DNA from: Limosilactobacillus pontis
GTDB taxonomy: Bacteria; Bacillota; Bacilli; Lactobacillales; Lactobacillaceae
Direction of reading: 5' to 3'
Assembly: GCF_002940945.1 (NCBI RefSeq)
Contig: NZ_PNFV01000001.1
Coordinates: 62,001 to 126,000 of the forward strand
DNA length: 64,000 bases
Position numbers and translations under genes: made by a program. Under the pieces are notes generated by a model. It worked only from the letters and a program-made list of their open reading frames with translations. It did no database searches and was not told where the DNA came from. Of this stretch, positions 1-7,218 are shown piece by piece. Positions within the stretch are counted from its first letter, which is position 1. Every line of letters starts with the position of its first letter.

Positions 1-1065
1 TTGTTCCTGCAAATTAGGAAATTGTTCCTTTAATGTTAGAAAATCACCATAGCTAATACTTCTACCATCTCTTACACCGTACGTAACCTTTTTTAGCAAC
101 TGAATAAAATTATGACTACTAAATTTCTCTTTCCAAAAGTTATCATTATATTCATCAGGTTCCTTAAAAGAAAAGATGGTATATGCTGGGGAAGCTATTC
201 CTTCTATACTTGAATAGGCAAATCCACCCTGAAATGATCTTAAATGGATAATAAAATCTCCCGGTTCTATACGTTTATAATTATCCAGACTGTCTTTCTT
301 ATACTTTATATCAATGCCTGTCTTTTCTCTTAATATCATGCCTTGATCCTGAGTTGCAGATAAAACTGGTAAATATGAATAGCCCTTGTCTGATTTAGAT
401 TTAAATAATTCACTACCCTTACGCTGCTCCCAATCGCCACTAAAGCCATCAAACCGTAATACTGGTTGCTTAGCATCCTTATCAGCAAACATCTTTTGTA
501 GCAGGCCTTTTTTAAGTTGCTTTAAGAGGTCTAGTTTTCGTTGCTGGAGAGAAAGTAAAGAATCCAACTTTGATAATAGCTTTCCAATATTAATCATTTC
601 TTGTTTCTGAGTAGGGACGTTAAATTTATAGTTGGAAACTAGGCTCCAATCAGAACGAGGCATTTTTGATCCAGAAGATAGATTACTTACCGCATAAAAT
701 CTGTCAGTTTGAATTAAAAAATATATAAAATTAGATGGTACACTAGGACGTAATACCCAAAAATCGCCAATAGCTACACCATCGAAAGTAGCCAAAAACC
801 AATTTCTTAAATATGGACGTAGTTTCCCAAATAATATGTCGTTTTTTTCAAACAAGATTCCCACTTTATCAGATTTTAACTCTGAAATTTTACCATTTAA
901 GGTTCCCATTCCGGAATTGATATTTTCAAATTCTATATGAGGCAAATTAGAACCCTTACCATGTCTGTTAATCCTTAAAATATTATTTTTAAACTTACGC
1001 TGCTCCCAATCGTTAGTGAAGCCTTTAAAACGAAGATTAGGTACTTTCTTTTTCTCTTTAGCCAT
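1..1065 (-). CDS. hsdS: Type I restriction enzyme specificity subunit HsdS (3'-truncated by window edge)
   Basis: The minus strand is open from an ATG at 1065 down to base 1, about 355 codons, so the C-terminus lies outside the window. The protein has two target-recognition halves, each introduced by a similar segment (GFTNDWEQRK near residue 15 and GFSGDWEQRK near residue 209), with a conserved LQQRKLDLLKQLKKGLLQKMF spacer helix between them, the classic HsdS plan. It selects the DNA sequence that the HsdM/HsdR complex methylates or cuts. The ATG overlaps the hsdM stop by one base (TAATG), so the two genes are translationally coupled. The gene is visibly more AT-rich than its surroundings, as is usual for exchangeable specificity genes. 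Complete family members are about 390-410 residues, so only the last few dozen residues are missing. No hsdR gene is seen in the window. Confidence 0.93.
   Translation of the reverse strand, partial: MAKEKKKVPNLRFKGFTNDWEQRKFKNNILRINRHGKGSNLPHIEFENINSGMGTLNGKISELKSDKVGILFEKNDILFGKLRPYLRNWFLATFDGVAIGDFWVLRPSVPSNFIYFLIQTDRFYAVSNLSSGSKMPRSDWSLVSNYKFNVPTQKQEMINIGKLLSKLDSLLSLQQRKLDLLKQLKKGLLQKMFADKDAKQPVLRFDGFSGDWEQRKGSELFKSKSDKGYSYLPVLSATQDQGMILREKTGIDIKYKKDSLDNYKRIEPGDFIIHLRSFQGGFAYSSIEGIASPAYTIFSFKEPDEYNDNFWKEKFSSHNFIQLLKKVTYGVRDGRSISYGDFLTLKEQFPNLQEQ
418..436. repeat. Direct repeat copy within hsdS (pairs with 994-1012)
   Basis: A 19-base identical sequence, CTTACGCTGCTCCCAATCG, occurs at 418-436 and at 994-1012. 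It encodes the WEQRK segment that opens each target-recognition half of HsdS. Such matched borders are known substrates for recombination that swaps recognition domains between hsdS genes or within one gene. Confidence 0.85.
994..1012. repeat. Direct repeat copy within hsdS (pairs with 418-436)
   Basis: Second copy of the 19-base repeat, located near the 5' end of hsdS. The two copies lie 576 bases apart, in frame with each other (576 is 192 codons), so recombination between them would delete or exchange one complete recognition half without a frameshift. Confidence 0.85.
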
Positions 1066-2666
1066 TACTTAATCTCCCCTTCTAGGTCCTTGATGATGTC
1101 ATTGATTCCGGCCATCACCTCATCGTCTTTAGACGTCAGTTGCTTCAGCATCCCCACCAGTTCCTGCTCATTATCCTTGATTTGGGCATTAACATCCCGT
1201 AACTCTTTTGATACCTGCCGCAGATCTACTTCTGGTTCTGGCTCAAAGGTATCAACGTAGCGCGGAATGTTGAGGTTAAAATCGTTTTCCTTAATTTCAT
1301 CAAAGGTTGCCAAATGCGCATATTTATCAACGTCCTGGCGTTTTTCATAGGTATCCAAAATCTTGCTAATATCGGCTTCACGTAATTTATTCTGGTTCTT
1401 CCCCTTTTCAAACTCCTTGGAAGCATCAATAAACATCACGCTCCGGTCCTGCTTATCCTTCTTCAGCACCACGATCGTCGTTGGAATCGAGGTACTGTAG
1501 AACAAGTTCGCCGGTAACCCAATAACGGCATCAATGGAGCCGTCCTCTAGTAGCTTCTGGCGGATCTTGCCTTCCTTGGCTCCCCGGAACAACACCCCGT
1601 GCGGAAGGACAATCGCCATCGTCCCCGTATTCTTCAGGTGGTAGAAGCCATGCAATAAGAAGGCATAGTCGGCCTTTGACTTTGGAGCCAGGACTCCGTA
1701 CTTGCTAAAGCGCGGATCTTCCAGGAAACCCTTAGCCGCCGACCAGTGCAAGGAATACGGGGGATTCATGACCACGGCATCAAAGTTGGTCTTAGCTGAC
1801 GGCGGCCAGTCCGCATCCAGGGTGTCACCATTCCGTAAGTGTTGGTTAGCAGTATCGACATGGTGCAGGATCATGTTCATCCGGGCCAGGTTGTAGGTTG
1901 ACGTATTGATTTCTTGGCCGTAGTAGATAATCTCTTCCTTATGTTGCGTATACTTTCGGAAGTTTAACAGCAGTGAGCCAGACCCCATTGCCGGGTCGTA
2001 AACGGTCAGCCCCTCTGGATAGTGCCTACCGACTAGGGTCAGGCGGGTTAATAATTCGGAAACCTGTTGCGGCGTGTAAAATTCGCCCGCCTTTTTACCG
2101 GACTCTGAAGCAAATTGACTGATCAGGTATTCATAAGCATCCCCCAGGGTATCCCCGGCTGACTTAACCAACTCCAGACCATCGATTGCCGAGAGCACCG
2201 CACTAATCGTATCGGCCTGCTTCTGGGCATTGCTCCCCAACCGACGGGAAAACAAATCTACATCATCAAATAAGCCCTCGAAGGTATCGTTGGTCCCCTC
2301 AATCTCCTTGAAGGCATCCCCAAGATTCACAATCTGGAATGAGTGGTCATTCACGTGCTCCATGACTTTCGTAAAGGTGTTTTCTGGCGTAATCACATAG
2401 GAAAAGGTATCCATCAGTTCATCACGCAGGTCCTCGTCGTCGGTATTTTCCTCATACAGCTTCTGTGCTTCGGCGAGGGTGGTCGATTCACGACCATCAC
2501 CGATCTCGTCGGCGACCTCGTACAGCAGACTATCGGATAAATACTTGTAGAAGATAATCCCCAAGAGATAGTTCTTGTATTCATTCGCGTCCATCTTGGA
2601 ACGCAGTGCATCCGCCGCGCTGAACAAGGCGGTTTCTAAGTTTTTTGTTTCATTTGTTTTTGCCAT
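1065..2666 (-). CDS. hsdM: Type I restriction-modification DNA methyltransferase subunit HsdM
   Basis: A 533-residue N6-adenine DNA methyltransferase, normal length for HsdM. It has an N-terminal helical HsdM domain (about residues 8-150), the SAM-binding motif DPAMGSGSLLL (about residues 225-235) and the catalytic NPPY motif (NPPYSLHW, about residue 301). It would methylate adenines in the sequence chosen by HsdS and protect the chromosome from the partner HsdR nuclease. The stop codon overlaps the hsdS start by one base. The start at 2666 is preceded by GGGAGACAGAC, an acceptable ribosome binding site. The gene has a GC content closer to the chromosome than hsdS does. Homology to HsdM is clear; whether a nuclease partner exists cannot be seen here. 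Confidence 0.96.
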   Translation of the reverse strand: MAKTNETKNLETALFSAADALRSKMDANEYKNYLLGIIFYKYLSDSLLYEVADEIGDGRESTTLAEAQKLYEENTDDEDLRDELMDTFSYVITPENTFTKVMEHVNDHSFQIVNLGDAFKEIEGTNDTFEGLFDDVDLFSRRLGSNAQKQADTISAVLSAIDGLELVKSAGDTLGDAYEYLISQFASESGKKAGEFYTPQQVSELLTRLTLVGRHYPEGLTVYDPAMGSGSLLLNFRKYTQHKEEIIYYGQEINTSTYNLARMNMILHHVDTANQHLRNGDTLDADWPPSAKTNFDAVVMNPPYSLHWSAAKGFLEDPRFSKYGVLAPKSKADYAFLLHGFYHLKNTGTMAIVLPHGVLFRGAKEGKIRQKLLEDGSIDAVIGLPANLFYSTSIPTTIVVLKKDKQDRSVMFIDASKEFEKGKNQNKLREADISKILDTYEKRQDVDKYAHLATFDEIKENDFNLNIPRYVDTFEPEPEVDLRQVSKELRDVNAQIKDNEQELVGMLKQLTSKDDEVMAGINDIIKDLEGEIK

Positions 2667-2881
2667 GTCTGTCTCCCAATTTAAACTTTATAAACCACAG
2701 ATTATGTCTATAATTTTGCGGTAATTTAATTATATTACTTCACAAAATATTGTGCAGAATCGTTTTTAATTTAATTGATTTGAGAATTCAGGGACTTTTA
2801 TAATTTCTAGTCATATATAGGAAAACAACTTGTTCATTTTGCCCCAAAAATATGTCCAGTATCGCAAAACGACACCCTCAA

Positions 2882-3139
2882 AATGAAGGTGCCGTCTTTT
2901 GTTCTGCATTATAGCATATCGGTGCCAAATCACCTGAGATTGCACCAATAATAAAAAAGAGCGCCTATTAAGCGCCCCAACCGGTTCGGTCCATGAAGAG
3001 CTACCTCATAACCATTTTGCGCACCGGCCTTCTAGTCTTTGTTGTGCCTAGTAAGCACATTAAACACCTAATTAAGAAGCTGTTCAAGTAATGGCTAATA
3101 ATCTTGGCGCCCTTCCTATTGGTTGGGCGCTTTCTATTT
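2882..3139. repeat. Degenerate copy of the toxin-antitoxin-like cassette
   Basis: This stretch is nearly identical to 3207-3585 but lacks about 120 internal bases: the two promoters, the 5' hairpin and the start of the small peptide. The junction (near 3030) lies where the intact copy carries its 14-base direct repeat, as expected for a deletion between repeats. The right part keeps the last 15 codons of the peptide and its terminator (3105-3138). The break fuses frames into an open stretch from an ATG at 2992 (MKSYLITIL...), but no Shine-Dalgarno precedes it. I read it as a decayed relic. The rest of the 2667-3206 interval holds no gene that I can support. Confidence 0.75.
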
Positions 3140-3279
3140 ATGTGAAAAATAGTAACAATGCAACCTCGTCTAAGCTAATGACTACCGTTTTAATTAGTCC
3201 GTTTTTAATGAAGGTGCCGTCTTTTGTTCTGCATTATAGCATATCGGTGCCAAATCGTCTGAAATTACACCGATAATAA

Positions 3280-3366
3280 AAAAGAGCGCCTATTAAGCGC
3301 CCCAACCGGTTCGGCATATGAGGAGCTACCTCATAACCATTTTGCACACCGGCCTTATTATCCTGT
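3280..3366 (-). ncRNA. Candidate antitoxin RNA
   Basis: Predicted minus-strand transcript of about 85 nt that starts just downstream of a good promoter (-10 TATAAT at 3373-3378) and ends at a GC-rich hairpin followed by six U (stem around 3286-3303, U-tract 3279-3285). Its 5' end reads ACAGGATAATAAGG, which is perfectly complementary to 14 bases at codons 5-10 of the small peptide mRNA (3475-3488). Its terminator loop contains AAUAGG, complementary to CCUAUU in the terminator loop of the peptide mRNA. A central hairpin (ATGAGG stem, TAGCT loop) shares the self-complementary AGCU with a hairpin in the peptide leader. These contacts resemble how RNA II of the par/fst systems binds RNA I. Expression is not shown. 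Confidence 0.6.
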
Positions 3367-3372
3367 AAACTT

Positions 3373-3400
3373 ATTATACCACAATCCAAATATGTTACAA
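3373..3400 (-). promoter_or_regulatory. Promoter of candidate antitoxin RNA
   Basis: On the minus strand a perfect -10 TATAAT (3373-3378) lies 16 bases downstream of TTGTAA (3395-3400). This is the strongest promoter in the cassette, fitting the rule that antitoxin RNAs are made in excess. Confidence 0.65.
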
Positions 3401-3404
3401 TGTT

Positions 3405-3459
3405 AATGCACATCGGGTGGATAGCTCCGCTTAAACCATGTGCATTGGGAGGTGACTCC
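3405..3459 (+). promoter_or_regulatory. Structured leader sequestering the peptide's Shine-Dalgarno
   Basis: The leader has a perfect AATGCACAT/ATGTGCATT inverted repeat (3405-3413 with 3438-3446). Directly after it the Shine-Dalgarno GGGAGG (3447-3452) is itself in a small hairpin GGAG-GTGA-CTCC (3448-3459). A hidden ribosome binding site is typical of type I toxin mRNAs. A possible -10 (TACAAT, 3396-3401) lies upstream but has no good -35. Confidence 0.55.
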
Positions 3460-3460
3460 T

Positions 3461-3538
3461 GTGGGACATTGGTTCCTTATTATCCTGTTTGTGCCTAGTA
3501 AGCACATTAAACACCTAATCAAGAAGCTGTTCAAGTAA
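3461..3538 (+). CDS. 25-residue hydrophobic/basic peptide, candidate type I toxin
   Basis: A GTG-initiated ORF of 25 codons plus TAA, 8 bases after a GGGAGG ribosome binding site. The product has a short hydrophobic stretch (WFLIILFVP, residues 4-12) followed by a strongly basic amphipathic tail (SKHIKHLIKKLFK). It is small and cationic like membrane-acting toxins of type I systems, but I do not recognise it as a member of the Fst, TxpA or Ldr families; the hydrophobic part is shorter than a normal transmembrane helix. A terminator follows directly (3553-3585). The last 15 codons are conserved in the degenerate copy at 3013-3090 with only a synonymous change, which suggests that the peptide was under selection. 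Function is inferred from architecture only. Confidence 0.55.
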   Translation: MGHWFLIILFVPSKHIKHLIKKLFK

Positions 3539-3552
3539 TGGCTAATAATCTT

Positions 3553-3585
3553 GGCGCCCTTCCTATTGGTTGGGCGCTTTCTATT
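3553..3585 (+). terminator. Rho-independent terminator of peptide mRNA
   Basis: Hairpin GCGCCC / GGGCGC with loop TTCCTATTGGTT, followed by TTTCTATT. An identical hairpin ends the degenerate copy at 3105-3138. Confidence 0.75.
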
Positions 3586-3587
3586 AC

Positions 3588-3713
3588 GTAAAAAGCGTAG
3601 CCGGAATTTTTATCACCGGTAGTCCCCGGAGCATCGGCAAGGACAGTTATGCTATGGTAATCAACGGTTTCAATAAGGTTAATAAAACAATAGAGCAGAC
3701 CCTAGAAGACTAG
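3588..3713 (+). pseudogene. Possible C-terminal gene fragment
   Basis: An open frame without a start directly after the cassette reads ...GIFITGSPRSIGKDSYAM... and ends at TAG 3711-3713. It looks like protein sequence (mixed, not low-complexity) but I do not recognise the family, and it has neither a start codon nor a ribosome binding site. It may be the stub left when the cassette inserted or when a neighbouring gene was deleted. The remainder of 3586-3786 holds only the terminator of the downstream minus-strand gene. Confidence 0.25.
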
Positions 3714-3728
3714 GCAGCCTGCTCTATT
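3680..3728 (-). terminator. Terminator downstream of the histidine phosphatase gene
   Basis: On the minus strand AATAGAGCAG...CTGCTCTATT encloses an inner CCTAG/CTAGG pair and is followed by TGTTTTATT. The hairpin closely resembles the one at 5445-5493. Confidence 0.75.
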
Positions 3729-3786
3729 ACTTTAATAATGGCTAAATATCTACACTACTGAATAATCAAATTATTTCTCTACTAAA

Positions 3787-4623
3787 TCACTTATTGTCGG
3801 CGATCTTTTCACCCTTGTTTACATAGTGCAGGGTACCGATTGGGCCGTCAACGTGCAGCTTGCCGTTCTTGTAAACCAGCTTAGTTACCGCGGCATTCTG
3901 CAATGGCTTACCCTTGTACTTATTGCTCATCGTTGAAAGGTACTCGTTGATTGACATCCCTGAACTTACAACGAGGACGTTACCGCCACCCTGCTTTTGC
4001 GTCGTCTTGGCAATGTGGTTCAGTTCAGAGGTCATCCGTTGCTGGACCTGCTTTGAACTTTCCGCACGATCGTTCTTCGCTAACTTAGTGTTTTGTGAAT
4101 TCTCAGAGTCCAGCTTGTGGTAGGCATCCTGTAGTTTGTTCCAGTAGTCCTTGCCAGTTTGTTGCTGGAATTGCTGTCCATCTGAATAGCCATAGACATT
4201 CGCAATCTTCTGGTTGTCCGCCTGGATGCTATCACCCTCGAAACTACCGTAGCCACCTTCCCGCAGCTTAGGCGTGGTGGTAATCTTAGTTCCCTTATTG
4301 CCAGAATGGTCAAGAGCATGTTGGGCCGTCTCTTCTTGACGGGTCAAGTTACCAGTATAAGCATGCTTGAATTTGATTCCCTTTAAACCGTAGCCAAGGT
4401 CATTGGCAACGGTAACCCCATTCTTCGTCAATGGAAAGTCGCTTGATCCCTGTACACGCTGCATGACATTGGCCGTGGTTTCACCATGCCGAGTCAAGTA
4501 AATGGTTACCTGATCCTTATTTGATGCGGCAGATGCCGTTGCCGGTACAACAGCGGTGGTTGCGCCACCAAGTAACAAACCTGATAATATTGCACATGTT
4601 GCTGTTAATTTCTTAATCTTCAT
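3787..4623 (-). CDS. Secreted histidine phosphatase (phosphoglycerate mutase-like)
   Basis: About 278 residues. Residues 1-34 form a Sec signal peptide (KIKK basic start, hydrophobic core, ASAAS cleavage region), so the protein acts outside the membrane. The mature part begins with the histidine-phosphatase signature LTRHGET (phospho-accepting His) and later has SSGMSINEYL and other family-like segments. Members dephosphorylate small phospho-esters; the substrate cannot be deduced. I place the start at the ATG 4623 rather than the TTG one codon upstream because it sits better behind GGGGAATT. An extended -10 promoter (TGGTATACT, 4659-4667) lies 35 bases upstream. The gene stands alone and is followed by its own terminator at 3680-3728. 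Confidence 0.88.
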   Translation of the reverse strand: MKIKKLTATCAILSGLLLGGATTAVVPATASAASNKDQVTIYLTRHGETTANVMQRVQGSSDFPLTKNGVTVANDLGYGLKGIKFKHAYTGNLTRQEETAQHALDHSGNKGTKITTTPKLREGGYGSFEGDSIQADNQKIANVYGYSDGQQFQQQTGKDYWNKLQDAYHKLDSENSQNTKLAKNDRAESSKQVQQRMTSELNHIAKTTQKQGGGNVLVVSSGMSINEYLSTMSNKYKGKPLQNAAVTKLVYKNGKLHVDGPIGTLHYVNKGEKIADNK

Positions 4624-4782
4624 CAATAATTCCCCAATTCCATAAAAAACAACTCAGTAGTATACCATTTAGTTTCATAAATATTATGACAATTCATGCA
4701 ACCGTTTTCAATAATATTTTTAATATTTTTTGCCAAATTAGTAAATTTTGTCCACTTACCAGCCCAGACCATATGTTGACAA

Positions 4783-4810
4783 TTGACAAGTCACCCAGAA
4801 AAGCTATAAT
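4783..4810 (+). promoter_or_regulatory. Strong sigma-A promoter upstream of hairpin leader
   Basis: TTGACA (4783-4788), 16-base spacer, TATAAT (4805-4810). A second TTGACA lies seven bases upstream (4776-4781). Confidence 0.8.
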
Positions 4811-4816
4811 AAATCT

Positions 4817-4907
4817 TAGCTTGATTAAGAGCTTAATCTAATATTTCTGTAGGTAACTATGGGAAGGGGAAAGTGTACCCTAAATTAGATTAAGCTCTTT
4901 TCGTTTT
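4817..4907 (+). ncRNA. Hairpin leader or small RNA ending in an intrinsic terminator
   Basis: Directly downstream of a near-consensus promoter, a perfect 16-bp inverted repeat (4827-4842 with 4884-4899, arms AAGAGCTTAATCTAAT / ATTAGATTAAGCTCTT) encloses a 41-base G-rich loop and is followed by TTCGTTTT. It is either an independent small RNA or an attenuator for the gene starting at 4946. I compared it mentally with T-box, preQ1, SAM and lysine leaders and saw no match. It explains most of the 319-base gap between 4627 and 4945. Confidence 0.55.
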
Positions 4908-4945
4908 CCATAGTAAAAATCACATTTATCATGGAGGAAAAAACT

Positions 4946-5428
4946 ATGGAGAAGAAATTAGTAAACGTTGAGCTCACGATGGAAAACGTCGAGTACTGGG
5001 ACATCCCCGCCAAATACATCCGGCGCTTCTATTGCGATGATTTACGCACCGCCCTCTCCCTGCAGGAAGACATCAATGGTCACCGGGATGGGCGCGTCAG
5101 CCAGGAATTCACCTGCAAAACCCTGGTCCTGGCTTTTGATTATAAGCAGATCAATGCTTTGCAGACCTTTGCCCTTGATCAAAACGGGCGTCAAGAGGGT
5201 CTGGGCGACCGGTTAAAGCACTGCCGCGACATCACCTGGGTAACCCTCCACTACGACAATGGCGACCAGGTTGACATCCGGGTGCCATGGAATTTCCGTA
5301 GCGACACCTATAATTACAACATGTACGCCGAAATCAACAAGTTCAATCCAAACGAGGAAGTGATCTTAATTTCCAGTGACGATCAGGTCCTCGCCGACAG
5401 CTCCTATTGGATGGAACGATCCTACTGA
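4946..5428 (+). CDS. Hypothetical protein, 160 residues
   Basis: I do not recognise the family. The protein is soluble and rather acidic, with no signal peptide or membrane segment; it has many aromatic and charged residues (for example VPWNFRSDTYNYNMY, residues 115-129) and looks like a compact beta-rich fold. I choose the ATG at 4946 over the one at 4931: the upstream ATG overlaps the GGAGGA ribosome binding site that sits 8 bases before 4946. The gene follows the promoter and terminator-like hairpin at 4783-4907, so its expression may depend on read-through. It ends at a clear terminator (5445-5493). Confidence 0.75.
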   Translation: MEKKLVNVELTMENVEYWDIPAKYIRRFYCDDLRTALSLQEDINGHRDGRVSQEFTCKTLVLAFDYKQINALQTFALDQNGRQEGLGDRLKHCRDITWVTLHYDNGDQVDIRVPWNFRSDTYNYNMYAEINKFNPNEEVILISSDDQVLADSSYWMERSY

Positions 5429-5444
5429 CTCTCAAATATAAAAG

Positions 5445-5493
5445 CAATCGAGCAGGCCCTAGCTAAATCTAGGCAGCCTGCTCGATTGTTTTA
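5445..5493 (+). terminator. Rho-independent terminator
   Basis: CAATCGAGCAG...CTGCTCGATTG with an inner CCTAG/CTAGG, followed by TTTTATT. The plus-strand sequence is strongly similar to the terminator at 3680-3728. Confidence 0.85.
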
Positions 5494-5563
5494 TTACTGC
5501 GTGTTTCATTTGTTACATGGCAAATTATAGTCTGGAAGGCCGCTTAAACTTTGCCGATCTCAT

Positions 5564-6412
5564 TTAACGGGTCTCGTACTTCTTATTATACTCATAGGCC
5601 AAGGCCGGCTCCTTGCCGAAGCGGTGAAAATTATTCAAACCGTTGATCTGCGCCATCTCCGCATCCGATAGGGAAAAGTCATAGATGTCGATATTCTGCC
5701 GAATATGAGCAGCATGAACCGCCTTCGGAATAAAGGCCACCTCACTCTGCAGCTGCCAGCACAGGATCACCTGGGCTACCGACTTGCCATGACGCTTCCC
5801 GATCACTTCCAGCAAGGGATTAGTCAGGATATTCCCCCGCCCCAGCGGACTCCATGCCTGGGTAACAATTCCGTGCTGACGGTTAAAATCAATCAGCGGC
5901 TGCTGGGTCAGCAGGGGGTGGCGCTCGACCTGGTCAACCACCGGCAGCTCGCTGGCCTGGGTTGCCAGGTACTGAAGGTGGACCATCGGGTAGTTGCTGA
6001 CCCCGATCGACCGGGTCAGTCCGGCCTTCTTCAGGTCTTCCAACGCCCGCCACGACTCGAAGAAGTACTTTTCGGTCGGCCAATGGATCATCAGCAGGTT
6101 AACGTAATCCAGCCGCAGCTTATGGAGAGAATCCTTGACCGAGGCAATTGCCCGGTCATAGGACTCATTGGCCTCGGCGATCTTCGTGGTCACAAAGTAC
6201 TCGTCCCGTGGTACCCCCAAGTGCTGCAGGGCTAGGCCCACCTCATCCTCGTTTTCATAGAGCTGAGCGGTATCGAAGAGCCGGAAGCCCGCCGCGTAGG
6301 CCGTCTTGATTGCCTCATCCATTGTTGCCTGACCACGCACCTTGTAGGTCCCAAAGCCCTCTTGGGGCATTCGCTGACCATCCGCCAAGGTCAGCCACTT
6401 GTATCCATCCAT
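5564..6412 (-). CDS. Aldo/keto reductase family oxidoreductase
   Basis: A 282-residue NADPH-dependent reductase of the AKR superfamily with a TIM-barrel layout. Visible signature parts: GFGTYKV at the N-terminus, FDTAQLYENEDEVG with the catalytic Asp and Tyr, TTKI with the catalytic Lys, IHWP with the active-site His, IGVSNY, and IPKAVHAAHIRQN, the NADP-binding segment. Members of this bacterial branch reduce 2,5-diketo-gluconate, methylglyoxal or other small carbonyls; the substrate is not determinable. GGAGGAATAAC precedes the start. It stands as a single gene. A second AKR of the same family is at 34785-35603. Confidence 0.93.
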   Translation of the reverse strand: MDGYKWLTLADGQRMPQEGFGTYKVRGQATMDEAIKTAYAAGFRLFDTAQLYENEDEVGLALQHLGVPRDEYFVTTKIAEANESYDRAIASVKDSLHKLRLDYVNLLMIHWPTEKYFFESWRALEDLKKAGLTRSIGVSNYPMVHLQYLATQASELPVVDQVERHPLLTQQPLIDFNRQHGIVTQAWSPLGRGNILTNPLLEVIGKRHGKSVAQVILCWQLQSEVAFIPKAVHAAHIRQNIDIYDFSLSDAEMAQINGLNNFHRFGKEPALAYEYNKKYETR

Positions 6413-6492
6413 GTTATTCCTCCTTAATAGAAAAGCCCAGAAGATTCTTCTGAGCTTAAGAAAATGTCTTTACTTAATCCGTCCGGCAGGAC

Positions 6493-7215
6493 CTACTTTG
6501 CAGTCCCACCTTCGTTATCGGCTTCACCACTGGCCCAAACCTTGGTTGCGTAAACAGAGTTGAACAGCAGGGCTGCCTGGAGGGCAATCTGTGACAGGTC
6601 GCCACCGAACGTCCCGATGTGAACGCCCATTTGGAAACGGACTGCCAGGATGATCCAGTAGATGATGTTGGCCGTGTTGACCCAGATCCAAAGGGACCAG
6701 TTTTCCTGGTACTTCAAAATGTAGAGCAGTTGGGCGATAAAGCTGACTACCAGGTTGAAGGAGTCAAAGTATGGCAGCTGGCCGTTGAACATTGAAATGA
6801 AGTACCAACCGATGAAGTAGGCTGCAACCACTCCGGCGAAGACCCAGCGCCGCACCTTGGGACTGAAGCGCTTGGTAGCGTCATCGTGTCCCCACATGAA
6901 CCAGCCGATCGGTTGTGAGATCACGTAGAAGATGTCCATCACAAAGGTTCCCCAGGTGTGACTCTGCCAGGCCACGTAGGTCATAGCCACGCACTGGATA
7001 AAGCCGAAGATGAAGGTAATCTTCCGCCCCTTCATCCCATAGACCAGGGCCAGGGTCCCGAATACCCCCGACATCATTCCGATCCAGCTATCTGGTGCGA
7101 TTAAGTAAACCCCGACCTGCAGCAGAATCAGGATCGTGACGTAGATGACTTCGAATCGTTTCCACTTGCTAAACAGTTGTGTGTACAGCCAACCATGGCT
7201 ACTTGCATTTGACAT
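6493..7215 (-). CDS. pnuC: Nicotinamide riboside transporter PnuC
   Basis: A 240-residue integral membrane protein with seven predicted helices and the PnuC hallmark aromatic-rich helices (FGFIQCVAMTYVAWQ, WSLWIWVNTANIIYW). PnuC proteins move nicotinamide riboside across the membrane by facilitated diffusion. It is the last gene of a three-gene operon (Crp-type regulator, nucleoside phosphorylase, pnuC), 3 bases after the phosphorylase gene, with GGAGGGG as its ribosome binding site. The operon context supports a role in NAD-precursor salvage. Other PnuC-like proteins carry thiamine or riboflavin, but no riboswitch is seen here. Confidence 0.9.
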   Translation of the reverse strand: MSNASSHGWLYTQLFSKWKRFEVIYVTILILLQVGVYLIAPDSWIGMMSGVFGTLALVYGMKGRKITFIFGFIQCVAMTYVAWQSHTWGTFVMDIFYVISQPIGWFMWGHDDATKRFSPKVRRWVFAGVVAAYFIGWYFISMFNGQLPYFDSFNLVVSFIAQLLYILKYQENWSLWIWVNTANIIYWIILAVRFQMGVHIGTFGGDLSQIALQAALLFNSVYATKVWASGEADNEGGTAK

Positions 7216-7218
7216 TAT

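Larger units (their letters stand above)
3207..3585. repeat. Intact copy of the duplicated type I toxin-antitoxin-like cassette
   Basis: Second, complete copy of the tandem element beginning AATGAAGGTGCCGTC. It contains, left to right, a minus-strand terminator, a short minus-strand RNA, back-to-back promoters, a hairpinned leader, a 25-codon plus-strand ORF and a plus-strand terminator. The parts are listed separately. Confidence 0.75.

Noticed and set aside
3091..3276. 61-codon plus-strand ORF between the two cassette copies
   Set aside because: It runs through a terminator hairpin and half of a repeat, has no ribosome binding site, and its reading is explained by the cassette.
2882..3585. 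CRISPR array
   Set aside because: Only two long, unequal repeats without spacers of constant size; explained as a duplicated cassette.
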